A DNA stretch of 64,000 nt from Tilletiaria anomala UBC 951 (taxonomy: Eukaryota > Basidiomycota > Exobasidiomycetes > Georgefischeriales > Tilletiariaceae), in the NCBI RefSeq assembly GCF_000711695.1, contig NW_013547021.1, positions 372,001-436,000 of the forward strand, given 5' to 3'. A program made the position numbers and the translations under genes. Below are positions 10,873-23,025 of the stretch, in pieces (the stretch's first letter is position 1; every line of letters starts with the position of its first letter). The notes beneath the pieces are model-generated. The model was not told the origin of the DNA, made no database searches, and saw only the letters and a list, made by a program, of their open reading frames with translations.

Positions 10873-13800
10873 CTATTTCTCATTTACGTTCTCTTTCTCT
10901 TCCAGCAGCTGCTTCATCCTTTCGATACGTCGTTTCTTCTCCACAAGATTGATTGCCTCCCTCAGCTCCGTGGGCGCAGGGCTAGCTGCGACAGCGTCGG
11001 GCAAGATGTGCAAGTTATGTCTGACCCAGCTTTTGGTCGTAGGCCCAAGCACAGCGATGCGCGGATACTTGCTTCCCGCACCAGGCTTGGCGTCGATTGG
11101 CGGTGGCTCTGCCTCTGCGGGAGGCTCGGGTGGGATCCATTTGCGACACCGGAGGTGCGGCAAAGCGTACTGCACACCTGACGGTGAGAAGAAGACAATC
11201 CAATCGGGTTTGTGCGACTGCGCCACCCTGTTCTGTTGAGCTGTGATTGCATGCTCCAATAGTGCTTCGTCCGTCAAAGCGCTGTCCTCGTCGAGAGTGC
11301 CTAGTTTATTCTCGTGCGCTTGGGAAGGAGCAGAGCCACTGGCACGGTAGCCTCCGGGCGTCACATTCCACGAACCGCCAGAAGATGGACTGTTTGCGGC
11401 ACCAGTGCCGTTGATATTGCCGCTGCCACTCGAGTTTCCGCTACAAATCCCGGCACCGACGACTCCAGGTATTGGATAATCAGACGCAGCGATGGGCTCG
11501 AGGGATAGTGCAGAGCTGACAAAAGCCTGCGAATTGGAGGGATGCAGAGATTTTCCGAGCAGGGGACTCGGCATGGTGGGCTCGTGCAAGGTACATAGTA
11601 CGGACGCTCCAGTGGCCGAATTGTCGGTCCCGGGGACGTGCGTTGCGCTGCCTACAGCGCTGGATGACTCCGAGGCGGCCACGGGCATAGCACCTACATC
11701 GGCTTTCTGTTGCAGGCCTAGCATCGTCGCTTCCTCTCCGCCTGCTGCTTGCAAGAACGCTGGGGTCGCGTGCACTGCGGCAGGCATCATAATAGAACCA
11801 CCAGGGCCAACAGCGCTTCCATTCATCTGCGCCCGCTCCCTTGCGCCTGGACCGGGATGTGTCCCTGGCGCAGTACTGGCGCCGCCCAGCGGCGTGGATG
11901 TTACACCCGGTGCAAGCGCGCTCGCACTGCCTTCCAGCGGCGCTCCGGACATTAGCGGGCTGGGCAAGCCGTTCGCCAGCACACCCTTATTCACCACATT
12001 GAGTCGTTCGGCCAAGATCTTCGCTTTGATGCTAGATCTACGGCTTACGCTTGCGCTGCTCGGCGTACTGATGCTTCCTTCCGAGGCTGGTATGCTCGAA
12101 CCGCCCGCACTGCCGCTGCTGGCAGCAGGCGCGCTTGGGTCAAGCGCCTGCAATGCGGTGGTGCCTGGTGATCCCGACGCTGCCCCTGAGATGGCAGCGG
12201 AGAGCATGTTGGGCGGCGGACCGCTCAGCGCGCTCAGGAGCCCGGTGTTGGTGCCGCCACCATCGCTCTCGCTTGCACTGGGACGCCGGCTGTTGGGACG
12301 ACTGCTGCCGGGTGGAAGCGACTGCTCGAACGAGCGTAGGTGCGCGTCGAACTCTGGGTCTTCGCTCGTCTCGTAGACTTGCAGCTCCTCGAATGGGATT
12401 GGGGACATCTCCCATAGCTCCTTGGATTTCGGCATCGATATCATCCGCCTCCCTAGTGGCTTTGTATCAGCGGCCGCGCCTGCTGCTGGTGCCACCGTGG
12501 TCGTTGCTGGCTCTGTCAGACAACCCGCACTACCGTCTTCCTTCGTCGGGCGTGGCCGCCGGACAGTAGAAAGCATGTTGCGAATGGTTGGTAAATTCTT
12601 ATCCCCGGTCAGGATCAGCAGTGGCTCGATCGGCGGCGGGCCGGTATATTGGGCTTCTTCACCCTCGATGCTTATATCCGCGCCACTTTTACCGTCTAGA
12701 ATGGTACTGCGAGTCAGCACGGGGCTCCGATTCCCCGGTGAGCAGTAGCCCGGGGGACGCGACCCGGGCCCGTCGGCAAAGTGCTTGATGACATAGTTGG
12801 CTAGTGATTCGCCCGTGCCTGTCGCTACCCCGCCGAGCACAAGGCGAGGCCGGAAGGGCGTGGGAAGCGTGATCGCTGCATTCTTCAACGCGTTCGCGGT
12901 TGCTGGGCCCACTGCAAAGAATGGGATGCGGGGCCAAAGTGTGAGCGGCGGTGTCGCTGTCAGATGTGAGAAAGCAAGAAAACAAAAGGGGTCAATAGTC
13001 GATCTGAACACGCGCGTCGTTGGAAGGAATAACTTACTGTGCGACTCTCCTCGAGCGCTAGCTTCCTCGATCAACCTATTTGCAGCCATGCGCGCTGCCT
13101 TGACCCAGGCATCTGCGGCTCTCTGACTGGTGACAATCACGCCCCGATACCGCATCTGCTGCTTGAACACCCTCTGCTTGGCTTGTACGTCCCCAGATTG
13201 TGGGGTAGATGTTGCTCCGTTCTCATTTTCATGAGCTGCATGAAAAGCTGACCCTGTTTCGAGCGGGTACTGAGGTAAAACGACGTGCGTGCCGTTAATC
13301 ATCCGCTCTACCAGCTCTTGGAGGTTGACATGGCTGGTGGTCAAGATCGGTATACTGGATACGCAGTATTCGATCGCATCGTCCATGAGAGCGTTGGTGA
13401 TGACCTGATTGCCGCCCGTCATTTCGGTCAAACGATTGAGGAGTTTGACTTCGTCTCCATCCTTGCTCATCAGGTGGTGCGTCGTAAGCGTCGGGTCATC
13501 CACGATCCAGCGGCCTCTCCGTCGGCCGGTAGTGGACAAGTTGAGCGCGGACTTGAGGATTTCTGCGCCGGAGCGGTCCATCGGGCCCGAGAGCGTGTTC
13601 GGGTTGATTGGCGGCGGCAGCGGGGTAGAGGAGCCGCTCTCGAGCGCAGACATGGGGAACGACGGGAGGCAGAAGGAGCCGAATGCATCGTGGTATGGGT
13701 CCGTGCCTTCTGAAGAAGGGATGGGTGTGCGGAAAAGCAAGATGGAGAGCGGCGGCGGAGGAACAGGTAGAGCGTTCATGTTGAGCGGACCCACTGCACC

Positions 13801-13944
13801 TGAAGCCGCGACATCGGAGGCGTTGAAATCAGGCAAGGAGCCTGCGCCCGCTTTCAGCGGTGAGATGGCGTCGTGACTCAGACGATACATACCCAAGTCC
13901 AGCACTCCGCTTGTACCCCCACTGACGGACGCATGCCGCGTCAT
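10873..13944 (-). CDS. HEM4: Uroporphyrinogen-III synthase with a long low-complexity insert
   Basis: This enzyme cyclises hydroxymethylbilane to uroporphyrinogen III in heme synthesis. The frame from 13944 to 10873 is open throughout, but bases 13037-12957 look like an 81-nt intron (gtaagt to ctgacag). Removing it gives 996 residues and the joint RGESHTTPPLTLWPRIPFFA. Domain parts appear in order: LSILLFRTPIPSSEGTDPYHDAF at the N-terminus, YRGVIVTSQRAADAW, FFAVGPATANAL, EPLLILTGDKNLPTIRNML, EELQVYETSEDPEF, then KPDWIVFFSPSGVQYALP and YPRIAVLGPTTKSWVRHN near the C-terminus. Between the yeTSED and PDW parts sits a Ser/Ala/Gly/Pro-rich insert of roughly 370 residues. Yeast Hem4 has only about 275 residues, so this protein is over three times longer. 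A second, shorter insert interrupts the N-terminal third. Confidence 0.9.
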   Translation of the reverse strand: MTRHASVSGGTSGVLDLGMYRLSHDAISPLKAGAGSLPDFNASDVAASGAVGPLNMNALPVPPPPLSILLFRTPIPSSEGTDPYHDAFGSFCLPSFPMSALESGSSTPLPPPINPNTLSGPMDRSGAEILKSALNLSTTGRRRGRWIVDDPTLTTHHLMSKDGDEVKLLNRLTEMTGGNQVITNALMDDAIEYCVSSIPILTTSHVNLQELVERMINGTHVVLPQYPLETGSAFHAAHENENGATSTPQSGDVQAKQRVFKQQMRYRGVIVTSQRAADAWVKAARMAANRLIEEASARGESHSKLFLPTTRVFRSTIDPFCFLAFSHLTATPPLTLWPRIPFFAVGPATANALKNAAITLPTPFRPRLVLGGVATGTGESLANYVIKHFADGPGSRPPGYCSPGNRSPVLTRSTILDGKSGADISIEGEEAQYTGPPPIEPLLILTGDKNLPTIRNMLSTVRRPRPTKEDGSAGCLTEPATTTVAPAAGAAADTKPLGRRMISMPKSKELWEMSPIPFEELQVYETSEDPEFDAHLRSFEQSLPPGSSRPNSRRPSASESDGGGTNTGLLSALSGPPPNMLSAAISGAASGSPGTTALQALDPSAPAASSGSAGGSSIPASEGSISTPSSASVSRRSSIKAKILAERLNVVNKGVLANGLPSPLMSGAPLEGSASALAPGVTSTPLGGASTAPGTHPGPGARERAQMNGSAVGPGGSIMMPAAVHATPAFLQAAGGEEATMLGLQQKADVGAMPVAASESSSAVGSATHVPGTDNSATGASVLCTLHEPTMPSPLLGKSLHPSNSQAFVSSALSLEPIAASDYPIPGVVGAGICSGNSSGSGNINGTGAANSPSSGGSWNVTPGGYRASGSAPSQAHENKLGTLDEDSALTDEALLEHAITAQQNRVAQSHKPDWIVFFSPSGVQYALPHLRCRKWIPPEPPAEAEPPPIDAKPGAGSKYPRIAVLGPTTKSWVRHNLHILPDAVAASPAPTELREAINLVEKKRRIERMKQLLEEKENVNEK
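12957..13037 (-). other. In-frame, stop-free 81-nt intron in HEM4
   Basis: The minus strand has donor gtaagt, a pyrimidine-rich tract (ccccttttgttttcttgctt) and acceptor ctgacag. It is 27 codons long with no stop in the HEM4 frame, so retention would insert 27 residues without truncation. The flanking protein matches the family better when it is removed. Confidence 0.75.
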
Positions 13945-16900
13945 GGTGCTTGCACGAGGGTGTGACGATGGCGGAGGCGGGAATGGATACCTCTGGGCGA
14001 GGGCTGTCGGTACTGTCGAGTGAGATGCAGCAGGCTCGGCCGGGCAGCGTGAGCCCTTGTCGTGCCCTGCGTGATGGTGCCAGTCGTCTCCAGGTCCTTG
14101 TTGCTCTTGTTGACTGCGTTGACTACCACTACGTCAACAGCTTCAGAGCGTGGACGCGATGCAGTCGGCCATACATCTCGGTCGCTGTGAGAGGGTGTGA
14201 AAAACGTCCCCTTTTGCTGCTGCGAGCTGCGAAGCGCCGTTCGTCTCCGCCGTCGTCGGCGTCGTTGTCGCCGCCATGGTGATGGAAACGAAGCAAGGTT
14301 TACTAATAGTGCGGCCGTGGGTACCACAGGAGTGTGGATGGGGAAAGTGACGCTGTGCCTTGAACAGTGGAGTGCGAACGAGCTAGCCGCCAGCCCGGTC
14401 AGCTGCCAGGTTAAGTCAGGGTTCCACCGATGACTGCCCGGACACTGCCAGGGTGCCGCACTGGTCCCTTTCGTTCTGTGGCTCACGTGGTTCTCTGTCA
14501 TGTGCGTCGTCAGTGAAACGTCACCATGCGTCCAGTAGAGACGCTAATGTTGATCAATCTCGTCTGTCGACTGTGGCCTGCCTGTGCCGAGTGCTGCTTT
14601 CCTATTGAACACCCTTTCCAGCGTCCTGTATCCCCCTTCGACCATATGTAAGGCGGTGCAGATTGCAGACATAGGGTAGAGTACGTAGAGTCTTGCAAGA
14701 CGGAGGCGAGGAGACGAGCAGCACGCTGCGGGAAAGGAGGTGTTGAATTGCAACAAAGCCCCCTACGATCTCACATGCCTCCTGTGCGAGACCTCAATGT
14801 CCCAATTGCAACAGCTGCCGCACGCCAGGTGAATGGAGAGACGGTCAACCAAGAGTTTGACAGTGAGACGATGCGACGATGGATGCGGAGAAAATAACAT
14901 ACAGAGAGCAATGGCAATGTCTTGAGTCTTAGAACCTGCAAGGCACGCAGTACACGAAGCGTCCACGGCTCCTCAATGCTTCGCTCCATCATGGGTTGGC
15001 GATCATGTGGTTGTTACAGGGGCTGTCTCCTGAGACGGTGCTGCAATCCATACTTAATGGAAACGAATATCAGGAGCGAACCTTTGACCTGGAGCGCTTC
15101 CGCTTTGAATGACGGCAGGCGAGGGCTCACCCACTTTATGCATGCTCCTGCACTATCTTTTTGTTGAAATATGTCTATGCACACGCAAGGATTCATTGTA
15201 CGAGTGCCATTATAGGTTATCAACTGTGAAATCGCACGCTGTAGGACAGTGGCATGCAATAGCTGACAAGTTGTCGCGCCGCTGCCACACGTTAATTTAA
15301 TTGCTAGCTGAGGGTGCGGCGATGATGTACAACATCGCACACCTGCCAGCACTAGCTTGGCCCAAACAGTCCCATGCTAGTCCCTTGTCTCCGCCTTTGG
15401 CGACGCACAGGGATCTCGTCCTGAGCTCGGCCAGCGCAAGGCGGGCCTGTGTGGTTTGGGCGAGGGTCACACCAGCAGTCCATAGTCAATTTCGCAATGT
15501 GAATATCAGACTTTCACGTCTCCAATGCAGTGGTGTCCCCCCCACCCGAACCAGTCACACTCTGGCACACCATACTGACCAAAGGTGTGAGTGAGGGCGC
15601 ATAGCTCTCATGCACCCAACTCATCTCAGTGAATTACAGGCCTGCCTTGAAGATGAGGGCATGTGCAGTGTGTAGTAAATTGGCATGTATGAGCGCACTG
15701 GCGCAAAGGGGAAAGCATCTGGACTCGATAGCTCTCTTTCACCTGATGAATACAAACATGATGGAAGCCCTTTAATACTGCACTTCCATCATTGTAATGG
15801 CTTCCCTTCGTTTTAGCATGAATGCAAATGAGGCGCTGCTGTCGCATCGAACAGTAATTGTTATCGAAGTTTCCTCGCGATAGTGCAGTGTATTTTCGGC
15901 TCACTGGGCAGATGAACCTCGTTCAGTGTCCCTCTTGTCATCGTTCAGATGCTCCAACTGTGGAGGCCATCCGTATCACCTTGTTAGATGCTTACCTACG
16001 TGGTATCCAATTGTGGTGGTGAAGAAGTGCACGCAACCTTTGCAGAGACGAGTTGAATCATGTTTCGGATTCTCGCTTTCATGCTTAACGCTTAGTTTTC
16101 TCTCAGTGTAATAACAGATCTGCAGAAGCACAGTGGCAAAACAAACGCAGGTTCTCGACTGATCAACAGTGGGCGACATCGATCAAGTGCAAGAACAAAG
16201 AGACAATATGTAGAAATTGAGACCAAACTGACTCTCGATATGGTTGCTGGAGCAGACCATGGAAAGCTTTGGCCTAAATTTCAGGACCTCTGGGACTTGG
16301 ACTTGGGGACTTGGGAGACATCATCAAGATCGATCACACATCGCTCAATATCCCAGTTCACACGCTCACGCGTCGTGGGCTCTCAGCAATTCTTCGAGGC
16401 TGCCGGCTGCGTTCGCAGCCTTGTAGGGCCCGATGAAGGAGACTAGGGTACGGGAGTCTGGACTATAGCGACAACCTCTCTGACCGTTGTGATTTTCACT
16501 TTCAGGACTGAAGACAGGAGATTCTATGCACTGGGGTATTCTTTTTTGGGTGCAACCCGGCCCGATCGTTGGGAGGGGTCGACGAGTTCAGTAAGGGATC
16601 CCAGCGGTCGCCGTGAGGTACACTCTACGCAAGGCCAAGCTGCCGTGGCGCTGAGTGCCGATGTAACCCGAACTTAGAGATTCCCTGGCATTGTTTTTGA
16701 GCACCGCTTTACCCTTTCGGGGCCAAGTCTGGGAGCTGAAGCGACCCACCAAGGATATAAGTCCCGGTGAATTGGCTCCAAAATGCCCTGGAGTTTGCAT
16801 CAGACATTTTGACCGCCCAATGCCCCCGCCCTGGCACAACTGCCAAATTGCGCCACTTTTTCGGTCAAACGCATGGTCCTAAACAGGGAGATCCCTGGAT

Positions 16901-18658
16901 CAGCGGTAACGGCAGCACCCAAGTGATTGGCGTTGCTTGTGGGGTGTCCATGTCCACCGCCTGCCACGCTTGCGCCAGTAGCGGCGGAGATCTGAGTATC
17001 TCTGTGGAGACCGTTGCAGCAGGCTCTAGCCAGCCTGTTGCAGTGCTGGAGACTGCTCTGGCACACTGGAATCTGGAGGTTGGAGGCCCGTGCCACTTAC
17101 TGATTGAGAGGGGAGAGCAGAACAACGACGTGTGGAAACCTGCCTACTCTCGGCAACGTGTCTACTGATGCTGGTTTCTTCCCCACTCGCGCGCACGCCG
17201 CCACCGGCCTCTCCGCTTCTTGGGTTGCCTCTTGCCAACAGCCAAATGTAAACCAGGACTCGCTATCACTACACTCCTTGATAGTATATGTGCACTTTGT
17301 TGCATGTCGAGGATCACCGGAAGATGGATCCTGGTGAAAGCTGCAGTGCTGGAGAGGCTGGAAGGCCGAGGTCCGGAAGTGCGACTTCGAGACACTTTTG
17401 AGGCTACGTATGTCCTGCAACGCCTGTGAATACATGTACGCGCTCCGCTCCGAATAACTAGTTTTCCTTTTCTGCCAGTTGTGGTTGTGAGCGTGTGCCT
17501 AGCCTGTGGCAGAGTCGCAGGAAGATGTCCCGAGACGCCGCCTCCTGTCTTGATTGGAAACCACCCGGACAGCCTTTTCAACAATACAACAGCATGTCGC
17601 CTCGTGGCACTTGCTCGCGCGCGTGCCGCCCTCGGCTTGCCATGTGCGCCGCCTGAAAACATTGGACCGATGGGACGCGAATCTGTGGGAATCCTCAATT
17701 GGCCCCCAGAAAATGCAATGGCTGTGTGCCGCCGCATCGTGGTAACAGCTCTGGTGCCCAACTTTTAGGGGTGGGTTTCGGTGCGATTTTGGGCAGGCCG
17801 CAAGGCGAGCAGTTTAGAGCAAGGCGGATGTTGGCGGCTCCAGTGCCTCCCCTTCCGAAAGTCGATTCCCTTCTTTTTCTCCCTACGCTCTCCGTTGTGA
17901 GGGCATCTGTCAACGCGAGCTCACAGATCACTGAGTTGGCTACGGTTGCAGCGAAACCATTCCCCTCTCGGAGTCTCTGATGAGCGGGAGAAGTACCACT
18001 CCAGTATGCAACCGTCCGAAGCCATCCCTAGCAGCAGTAGCATTCGCAGCACTCGACAGACGTCGCAGGGAATGGAATTGAACCAAGGCGATTGACTGGG
18101 CTTCCCTACTCCCTACTGGGCTCGAAGTACCATCCAGTCGAGGATCGAGAAATCCTCCCGGCCCCCCCGGCGCTCATCCAGGACGACAGAGCAGAAGGAG
18201 CTGCAAGTTGAACAAGCAGCTCAAGGACACACTTACGACTCCACACTGCTCGACTGTCTTTCGCTTAGCCCGCCAGATCCTCGTCTCATCGATTCTGCGG
18301 GGGTTTGCGAGCCTTCTCTCTGGGCAGACCTTATCTAGACCAAGCGGGGACTTTCGCACTGAAGAGCGAGCTGATTGAGCAGCACTCGGACACATTCATC
18401 CTATCTCAGACCTCGGCCCTGAGAATTATCAGCGGCACAGCCACTACCAATAGCCAGAACGGATCAGACCAGAGCCTGGCTTACTTGTGCTGAGTTCAGC
18501 CAAGGTCGTTCCTGTGAAGCAAATCCCCAACACTGTGGACTCTTTAAGAACTCGCCGCCTCGCGCGGCTCCTTTCTCATTACTAGTCCAGGGTTTCGGTC
18601 GTATTCACATTCAGATTGAGCACGGCGAGAAGGGCTTCTTAATCACACCAACCCCGCC
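13945..18658. other. 4.7-kb gene-poor region between HEM4 and CDC24
   Basis: No coding sequence can be supported here on either strand. The part next to HEM4 has a CGN-rich run at about 14230-14280. Base composition and short scattered open frames look non-coding. The region serves as the divergent 5' space of HEM4 and CDC24 and may hold long leaders or a non-coding transcript. The last 400 bp before CDC24 are rich in short C/T stretches. Confidence 0.4.
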
Positions 18659-21600
18659 ATGGCTACGTCAACGGTCTCGGGCTTCTTGCCTAGGCGCAAG
18701 CAGTCCGTTTCGAATGGCTTTGGGGCTGAGTCGCATCATCTGAATCTGCCAGCATCGATGGTACCGCCAACGGCTTCGCCGGGGCCGGCTACATTTCCGG
18801 GGAATGCATATCCCTTTGGCGGTGGCAACAGCAGCGGTGTAGCTGGCCCATCGGGGCTACCAAATGGGCATGGACATGTTGGAGGCACGAATGGCGGTTA
18901 TATGAGTGGCACTTCGACACCTGGCTTGTCGAATGCATCCACCACCTCACTCGTATCCGGCTCGACGATTGTCGCACCAGCATCAACATCAATAGGGTCC
19001 AACGCGATGGGCTTGACAGCAGTAGCAGGATCATCGTCATCAGCAGATGGTGGGATAGGTGCTTCGTTGATCCCAGGAGCAGGACCTGGTGGAGCACCCT
19101 TGCAAGCTGGCGCACCGCAAGCAGCGAACAATATGATCAACAAGCAGGCAGGTGCTGGCTCGTCACTGTATCAGAGCTGCCTCATGCTGCGAGATCGTTT
19201 GTGGAGGGTGGATGGATTCGGACCGGCCTACCTCAGCGAGAACAGCGGGGCAGACGGCAAGGATGGCGAAGACGGAGGCTCAGCCAGCCCCATTACTGAT
19301 TCATACAGTCCCAACGGGCCACCATCGCCCAAGTCACGAGCCAGCTCTTCCATCAATGGTACACAATCTTCGTCAAGATCGCCCGCTGGCATGTCGGACC
19401 CCGTCACCCAGCTCTGGCAGCTCTTCCGGCTCGGCTCCCCGCTCTGCGTCCTCCTGAACCAACTGCTCCCGGCTGATCAGCACTTTCCCACCTCGGTGCC
19501 CACAGCTACAGCTGTAACAGCGCCAGATGGGACGCCAGCGCCATCCCGAAACAATGCAAACGAGTGCAAGAAGCTCGTTGCCAAGTTTATCATGGCGCTC
19601 AAGACGCATCTTGGCTTCAATACCGAGGAGATCTTCACCATCTCCCAGCTATATCTCAACGACACGAATGGCTTCGTCCGTGTCATCCGGACAGTGTCAA
19701 AGGTGCTCGATGCTTTTCAAGAGCGCGGCCTGCTCGTCCCTTCGCAGAAACCTGCGTACGAGGACGAGATTGAGGCGGCAGCGGGTGGCAGCAAGCCGGT
19801 CGATGAGCGAGCACGTGTCGTACGCGAGCTCCTGGATACCGAGCGCAAATACGTCATGGACCTCGAAACGCTGCAGGCTTTCGCAAAGTCCCTCTCGCAG
19901 AATGCTATCCTGCCAGCCGACACCATCCACAATCTCTTCGGTAATCTTAACACCATGGTGGACGTGCAGCGCAGGTTCTTGATCTGTGTAGAGGAGAACG
20001 CGAGGAGACCGGTAGATGATCAGCATTTTGGCCATGTCTTCCGGACAATGGTGAGTGAAGTTGTGCGGCTTTGTGCTGATGAACACGGTGCATGAATGCT
20101 CACAGACCCTAATCAATTGCTGTAGGAACGAGACTTCACGGTTTACGAGCCTTTCTGCGCCAATTACGCGCAAGCACTTGACATCATCAGCGCAGAGGCA
20201 TCAAATATTATGGTGAGCATCAATGCTAGCTATTTTAGTGCATCCAGCAGAGCAGCATTCGCTGATACACAGTATCTTTGCTCTCAGCGCATGAGGGGCA
20301 TGCCGAACACAGAAGATTGCTACTTGGAGCCAGTGTACGAGCTGCCAACTTTCCTCATCAAGCCTGTTCAGCGAATCTGCAAGTACCATCTCATCCTTGA
20401 CTCACTCATCAAACGCTCCGCACCAGATGCACCATACCTTGACGAGCTGCGAGACGGTTACTCGATCATCAAAGGCGTAGCGGATCGAGTGAATGAGACG
20501 AGGCGCCTGCAAGAGAATGCACAACTCGTGCAGGAGCTCAGCACGCGCGTGGAGGATTGGAAAGGGCATAACATTCTCACCTTTGGCCATCTACTGCTTT
20601 CAGATGTCTTCATGGTCGCCAAAGGAGATACCGATCGAGAGTACCATGTGTACTTGTTCGAGAAAATCCTACTGTGTTGCAAGGAGGTGCAGCCGAACGT
20701 CAACAAGAAGAACTCCAAGTCAAACTCGCTCCTGAAGCAAAAGTCTGGGCAGATGCAACAGCCTGGCGGAAAGAAGTCGAAGACGACGCTCTTGCTCAAA
20801 GGTCGTATTTTCATCAATAACGTCACCGGGGCCTTTGCCAACAACAAAATGACTTGTGAGTGCACCGTTTTTTGCTGATTTACTTTCCACCCATTGCTGA
20901 TTTCGGCCATCACTGTTTCTGGGGACGCAGCGGCTACGGGCTTGTCAAGTGGACAGCACTCATTGCAAGTCTGGTGGAGGGGTGATTACGATCAAGAGTC
21001 ATTCAGTCTGCGGTGCAAAAACGAGGAGCAGCTCAAGCAATGGCAGACGGCGTTGAACAAACTCATCGAGGACGTGCAGGCCCGGCGGCAACAGCTGGCA
21101 GCGCAATACGGTGCCGGGGGCGTCTCACCGTCTGGCAACATGGCAGGCACATGGGCCCTTGGCCGTCGCATCACACAGACGCAGAGCCACTTCCCGCAGA
21201 CGCCGGTCACAGAACAAGGTGGTTTCTTCCCGCTCACGCGAACCGAGTCCCAGGCCGGGTATCACTCGGGCGAAGATGTTTTCGACGACGACAAGATTGA
21301 AGGACTTCGAGAGGAAGGCGCTGCCTCGCACGACAGCTTCTCCGGACGCGGCACCCCACTCGGTGGTCGCCTATCGCAACCAGCCGAGACAAGAGATCGC
21401 AAACTCTCCCTATCCCACGAGATGCTGCGTCCGCGTGCTCAGACCGCGGATCAGGACTCGGCGACCATGTCTCAGTGGCGAGCGCAAGCTGGGGTACCTC
21501 CACCTGTGCCGAGGCAGAACTCGGTCAGCGCTACCACTTCCGCAGAACAGACACTACGCAAGGCTTCCAGCAGTCGACAGCTCAGACAGCCGGTCGGTTA

Positions 21601-22393
21601 CGCAGCACAGGGCTTCTCTGGGTATCCACGACCGCCTCGGCAGGGTAATGATGTGCCCAATGGCGAGGCTGCTGATGCGAGCGTCTTCATGAACGAGGCT
21701 GCGGACCGAACGGTGACGCCTGGCTCTGCCGCTCCGCAAGATGACAAGAGAGGCTCAGCGCACAGTAGGAGCCGCTCAGCGAGCAACCCGCAAGCTTTCC
21801 ACTTGCCAGCTACGATGCAGCACCTTCGTCAGCAACCGCAGCAGCTGCGTGCATCACCCGCGTCGACCATACCAAGCAAGGACCAGGCGCGGAGCAGCAG
21901 TAGCCAAGGAGGGCCGAGCATGTTGAGCTATCTCGCCAGCGATGCTAGAGAAGTCGACAAGCGCTTGTCGAGCTCCAGCGTCTCGACTGTCGACTCGGTA
22001 CGCTCGGCACGCTCGCGTCCCGATTCGACGACCGGCAGCTCACCCATCACACGGAGCGGCAGTTCGGGGGGCTCTGGTGTCGGCTCTCAACCGAGTCGCC
22101 CATCCATAAATGCACAGGCCGGGTCGAACGTCATCAAACTGATCGTCCAGGTTGGAGAGGACCGCTTCACGCAGGCGGTATTTGCAACAATTTCGTTTGA
22201 CGACCTTGTTTTGAAGGTCGCGAATAAGGTGCGCGTCTGCGCCGGCCGTGGCTCCATTCCAGAAAGTGGCATCAAGCTGCGGTACATTGACGAGGACGGG
22301 GATCGTATCATCATGAAGAACAACGATGATGTTCAGATGGCTTTCGAAGGCGCACGTTTGGGGGGCGGTGACGTGCACCTCATTGTGTCGTAG
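18659..22393 (+). CDS. CDC24: Cdc24 guanine-nucleotide exchange factor for Cdc42
   Basis: This protein activates Cdc42 at sites of polarised growth. Exons 18659-20050, 20126-20212, 20288-20855 and 20931-22393 give 1169 residues. The first 160 residues are Gly/Ser/Thr-rich. A CDC24/calponin-like domain follows (YQSCLMLRDRLWRVDGFGPA, DPVTQLWQLFRLGSPLCVLL). The Dbl-homology domain starts near residue 385 with RVVRELLDTERKYVMDLETL and contains LPTFLIKPVQRICKYHLIL. A PH domain spans the exon 3/4 joint (LQVWWRGDYDQESFSLRC). A long Ser/Gln/Arg-rich linker leads to a C-terminal PB1 domain (IKLIVQVGEDRFTQAVFATI and IKLRYIDEDGDRIIMKNNDD), which binds the Bem1-type scaffold. All phases agree and domain order is that of fungal Cdc24. 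It is longer than yeast Cdc24 (854 residues), mainly in linkers. Confidence 0.95.
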
Positions 22394-23025
22394 CAAGAAG
22401 GGCGACAACGAAGTTCTCGCTCCATCGGCCTCTCACCTCCACTGGCTCCAACACGCATTCCTCGTTGAGCATCTGCCCAACAAGGCACTCCATACAATCT
22501 GCATCTACACACCTATGCATCGGTGACATCTCTAACTTACCGGATGTCTCAATATATCTTGCATCTCTGTCGCATACAATCGCCACAATCCTGCCTGGCC
22601 GAGCGCTGTCGCTTCTCAGCGCGCACAACGACAACGCTTGTTTCCTCGTCTACGGTCTTCTACGGCCGGGCATGGATGCTGATCTTAGCTTCGTTTCTTT
22701 TGGGCTCCTCCACGTCCTCATCATTATGAAACTGATGAGGGTGTCAGTGCCGGGCTTAATCAATTCGTTTTCCCCTGGGCTGTATGCTTCCTTCACACCA
22801 TTAGGCACCGCGTCGGAAAGGGAAGTCCCCACTATCTATGGCTAGGCCATCAAAGTTGTATTTGTAAGGCATGGTCGTTTCGGCTCAATGCTTCTAGCTT
22901 GAAACATCAATCCAAATTTCTAAAGGCATGTCGAGACGGAGCAGGGGAAACAAAAGCAATCTAGAGACGGTGTGGAGAGTACAAGCGAAATTGGCTTCTC
23001 GAGAGCAGCGGGCGGCTCGAAATGA
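22394..23025. other. Convergent gap between CDC24 and the DUF89 gene
   Basis: 632 bp of 3' flanking sequence for two converging genes. T-rich stretches such as cgtttcttttgggctcctcc may be part of 3' ends. I see no gene or repeat. Confidence 0.35.

Noticed and set aside
11492-12376. 294-codon plus-strand open frame opposite HEM4
   Set aside because: It is the antisense of the low-complexity HEM4 insert. G/C-rich codons on one strand create long frames on the other; no motif supports it.
13941-14501. 186-codon minus-strand frame just upstream of HEM4
   Set aside because: It holds an Arg run from a CGN-rich repeat and no domain; it is probably 5' leader sequence.
16400-17960. Possible transposon remnant in the HEM4-CDC24 gap
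   Set aside because: No terminal repeats, target duplications, or transposase or polymerase motifs were seen.
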